This document shows, piece by piece, positions 62,496 through 64,000 of a DNA stretch of 64,000 nucleotides. The number at the start of each line of letters is the position of its first letter. Position 1 is the stretch's first letter. A model generated the notes under the pieces. That model ran no database searches. It was not told the DNA's origin and saw nothing but the letters and a program-made list of their open reading frames with translations. The position numbers were made by a program, and so were the translations under genes. Source of the stretch: Lampropedia cohaerens (lineage in GTDB: Bacteria > Pseudomonadota > Gammaproteobacteria > Burkholderiales > Burkholderiaceae_C); the NCBI RefSeq assembly GCF_001005215.1, contig NZ_LBNQ01000018.1, positions 1 to 64,000 of the forward strand. The letters are read 5' to 3'.

Positions 62496-63899
62496 TCAGT
62501 GGGTGATCGCCAGCAACTGGCGGCGCGCGTTGATGAAGGCGTGTTGCAGGTCGTCGTGCAGCGCATGGCGGCCTGCCTGCACCCGCAGGCGGCCGGCACA
62601 CCAGACGTTGGCGATGGCGCTGCTGCGCTGGCTGCCAAACACATGGCCCGCGTAGGCCAGTTCGGCCGGCAGGCCCGCCAGTGCCACATGCTGCGCATCC
62701 AGCGCGACCATGTCTGCCTGCTGTCCTACTGCCAGTCCGGTGATGGAGCGCCCGCTGGCCCGCGCGCCGCCGGCGACGGCCTGCAGTGTCATCGCCGTGG
62801 CGACGTGCGGCTGCGTTGGCGTGGCCAGCACGTTGCGCTGCCGCAGCGCCAGACGCTGGCTGTACTCCAGCATCTGCAGTTCCTCGGCGGCATTGACGCA
62901 GACGTGGCTGTCCGAGCCGATGCCCCAGCGGCCGCCATGCGCCACCCACAGCGGTGCATCGAAGATGCCATCGCCCAGGTTGGCCTCGGTCATCGGGCAC
63001 AGGCCAGCGACGGCGCCGCTGCGCGCGGCTGCCTCGTATTCGGCTGGCGTCATGTGCGTGGCGTGCACCAGACACCAGCGGGCATCGACGGGCATGTGCG
63101 CCAGCAGCCATTGCACCGGGCGCAGGCCGCTCCAGGCCAGGCAGTCCTCGACTTCCTGCTGCTGCTCGGCAATGTGGATGTGCACCGGCGCATCGGGCAG
63201 GAGTGCATGCAGCCCTTCGATGGCCGCGCGCAGGCTCGCAGGTGGCACGGCTCGCAGGGAATGCGGCGCCAGCCCCAGTTGCGCGCCCAGCTCTGCGGCC
63301 AGCGGTTGCAGGCCTTGCAGCAGGGCCAGCATGTTGTCGGTGCTGCGCAGAAAGCGCGCCTGATCGCTGCGGGCGGGCTGCCCGCCAAAGCCACTGGTCT
63401 GGTAGAGCACCGGCAGCAGCGTCATGCCCATGCCCACGCGTGCGGCCGCGCGAAGCAGCACCTGCGAAAGCAGCGCGTCATCGGCGTAGGGCGCGCCGTC
63501 CTGATCGTGGTGGACATAGTGGAACTCGCACACCGACGTGTACCCCGCCTGCAGCATTTCGAGGTACAGCCAGCTGGCGATGGCTTCCAGCTGTTCGGGC
63601 GTGAGGCGGTTGGCAAATCCGTACATCAGGGTGCGCCAGCTCCAGAAACTGTCCTGTGCCTGCGTGCGGTGCTCCGTCAGTCCGGCAAAGGCGCGCTGGA
63701 AGGCGTGCGAGTGCAGATTCGGCATGCCGGGAATCACCGGGCCGGTGGCACGTGGCACCTCTGGTGGGCAGGTGGCACCGGGTTCGATCTGTGTGAATTC
63801 GCCCTGGGCGTTCCAGCGCAACAGTACGTTGCGGGCCCAGCCGCCGGGCAGCAGGGCATCGGCGGCGAACAGGGCGTGGCTGGCATCGGTGCGCGTCAT
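62496..63899 (-). CDS. hutF: Formimidoylglutamate deiminase
   Basis: HutF hydrolyses N-formimidoyl-L-glutamate to N-formyl-L-glutamate and ammonia in histidine catabolism. The 467-residue amidohydrolase-superfamily enzyme has the metal motif PNLHSHAFQRAFAG near residue 60, then HIHIAEQQQEVEDC, LVHATHMTPAE, and the catalytic Asp in GIGSDSHVCVN. ATG 63899 is chosen because it overlaps the stop of the upstream aminotransferase (ATGA). Together with hutG it defines the five-step route; hutH, hutU and hutI are not in the window and probably lie upstream on this strand. Confidence 0.95.
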   Translation of the reverse strand: MTRTDASHALFAADALLPGGWARNVLLRWNAQGEFTQIEPGATCPPEVPRATGPVIPGMPNLHSHAFQRAFAGLTEHRTQAQDSFWSWRTLMYGFANRLTPEQLEAIASWLYLEMLQAGYTSVCEFHYVHHDQDGAPYADDALLSQVLLRAAARVGMGMTLLPVLYQTSGFGGQPARSDQARFLRSTDNMLALLQGLQPLAAELGAQLGLAPHSLRAVPPASLRAAIEGLHALLPDAPVHIHIAEQQQEVEDCLAWSGLRPVQWLLAHMPVDARWCLVHATHMTPAEYEAAARSGAVAGLCPMTEANLGDGIFDAPLWVAHGGRWGIGSDSHVCVNAAEELQMLEYSQRLALRQRNVLATPTQPHVATAMTLQAVAGGARASGRSITGLAVGQQADMVALDAQHVALAGLPAELAYAGHVFGSQRSSAIANVWCAGRLRVQAGRHALHDDLQHAFINARRQLLAITH

Positions 63900-64000
63900 G
63901 CTTGCTCCTGTCCAAATGCCTGCACCAGTGCATGCACGAATGCCGCATTGTCGGTGGCTTGGCCGATGGAGACGCGCAGGCACTGGGTGTAGCCGTCTTC
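63896..64000 (-). CDS. C-terminal end of a HisC-like aminotransferase (partial)
   Basis: Reading the minus strand from the window edge gives 34 codons and a TGA that overlaps the hutF start by 4 bp. The peptide (EDGYTQCLRVSIGQATDN and then a helix AAFVHALVQAF) matches the end of PLP-dependent class I/II aminotransferases such as histidinol-phosphate aminotransferase, where LRVSIGxxxDN precedes the final helix. Its coupling to hutF suggests it is in the histidine-use operon, perhaps as an alternative histidine aminotransferase. The family is inferred from a short tail only. Confidence 0.6.
   Translation of the reverse strand, partial: EDGYTQCLRVSIGQATDNAAFVHALVQAFGQEQA

Noticed and set aside
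62493..63992. 499-codon plus-strand frame
   Set aside because: It is the antisense of hutF, whose metal-binding motifs are intact.

Overview
The window is GC-rich, densely coded chromosomal DNA from a betaproteobacterium, most likely Burkholderiales (Comamonadaceae or Alcaligenaceae-like). The reasons are the ribosomal protein sequences, the DUF2868/DUF3482 pair, the divergent rluC/rne arrangement, the trhP-aroK-aroB-dgt string and the hutF/hutG branch of histidine degradation. I see no phage, insertion sequence, CRISPR array or plasmid gene.

Layout. 1-1.6 kb: tuf and rpsJ, closed by an intrinsic terminator. 1.7-9.6 kb: a four-gene island holding a transglutaminase/DUF2126 amidoligase fusion, a polytopic membrane protein, a circularly permuted ATP-grasp/alpha-E fusion and a second transglutaminase. 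9.75-14.9 kb: a new promoter and leader, then rplC-rplD-rplW-rplB-rpsS-rplV-rpsC-rplP-rpmC-rpsQ and a terminator. The S10 operon is therefore cut after rpsJ and also separated from the spc operon. 15.2-16.5 kb: isocitrate lyase behind an AT-rich leader. 16.6-23 kb: a DUF3482 GTPase and DUF2868 membrane protein, divergent from folE and a BLUF blue-light sensor, then a chemoreceptor. 23-31 kb: truncated haemoglobin, guanine deaminase, CGFS glutaredoxin and rluC, divergent from RNase E with a long leader, then yaaA. 31-37.7 kb: a prolyl-4-hydroxylase-like oxygenase, a zinc-less CobB-type sirtuin, tRNA-Val(GAC), trhP, aroK, aroB and dgt. 37.8-40.4 kb: rmuC and a 2-hydroxyacid dehydrogenase. 40.8-47.9 kb: a complete mrpABCDEFG cation/proton antiporter operon with a DASS-family carrier as its last gene. 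48-52.7 kb: thioesterase, MFS exporter, DUF445 protein and M20 amidohydrolase. 52.8-59.2 kb: tamA-tamB. 59.2-64 kb: mnmC, a gamma-glutamylcyclotransferase-like gene, hutG, hutF and the end of a HisC-like aminotransferase, all on the minus strand.

The most interesting region is the amidoligase/transglutaminase island inside the S10 operon. Its enzyme families have been predicted to make or attach peptides, but the substrate is unknown, and here they surround a membrane protein that I cannot assign. Other points worth a second look are the sirtuin lacking its zinc cysteines, the terminator-like hairpins in the mrp leader, the pairing of a Na+/H+ antiporter with a Na+-motif carrier, and the long structured RNase E leader. 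All calls are from reading the sequence; no database search was run.
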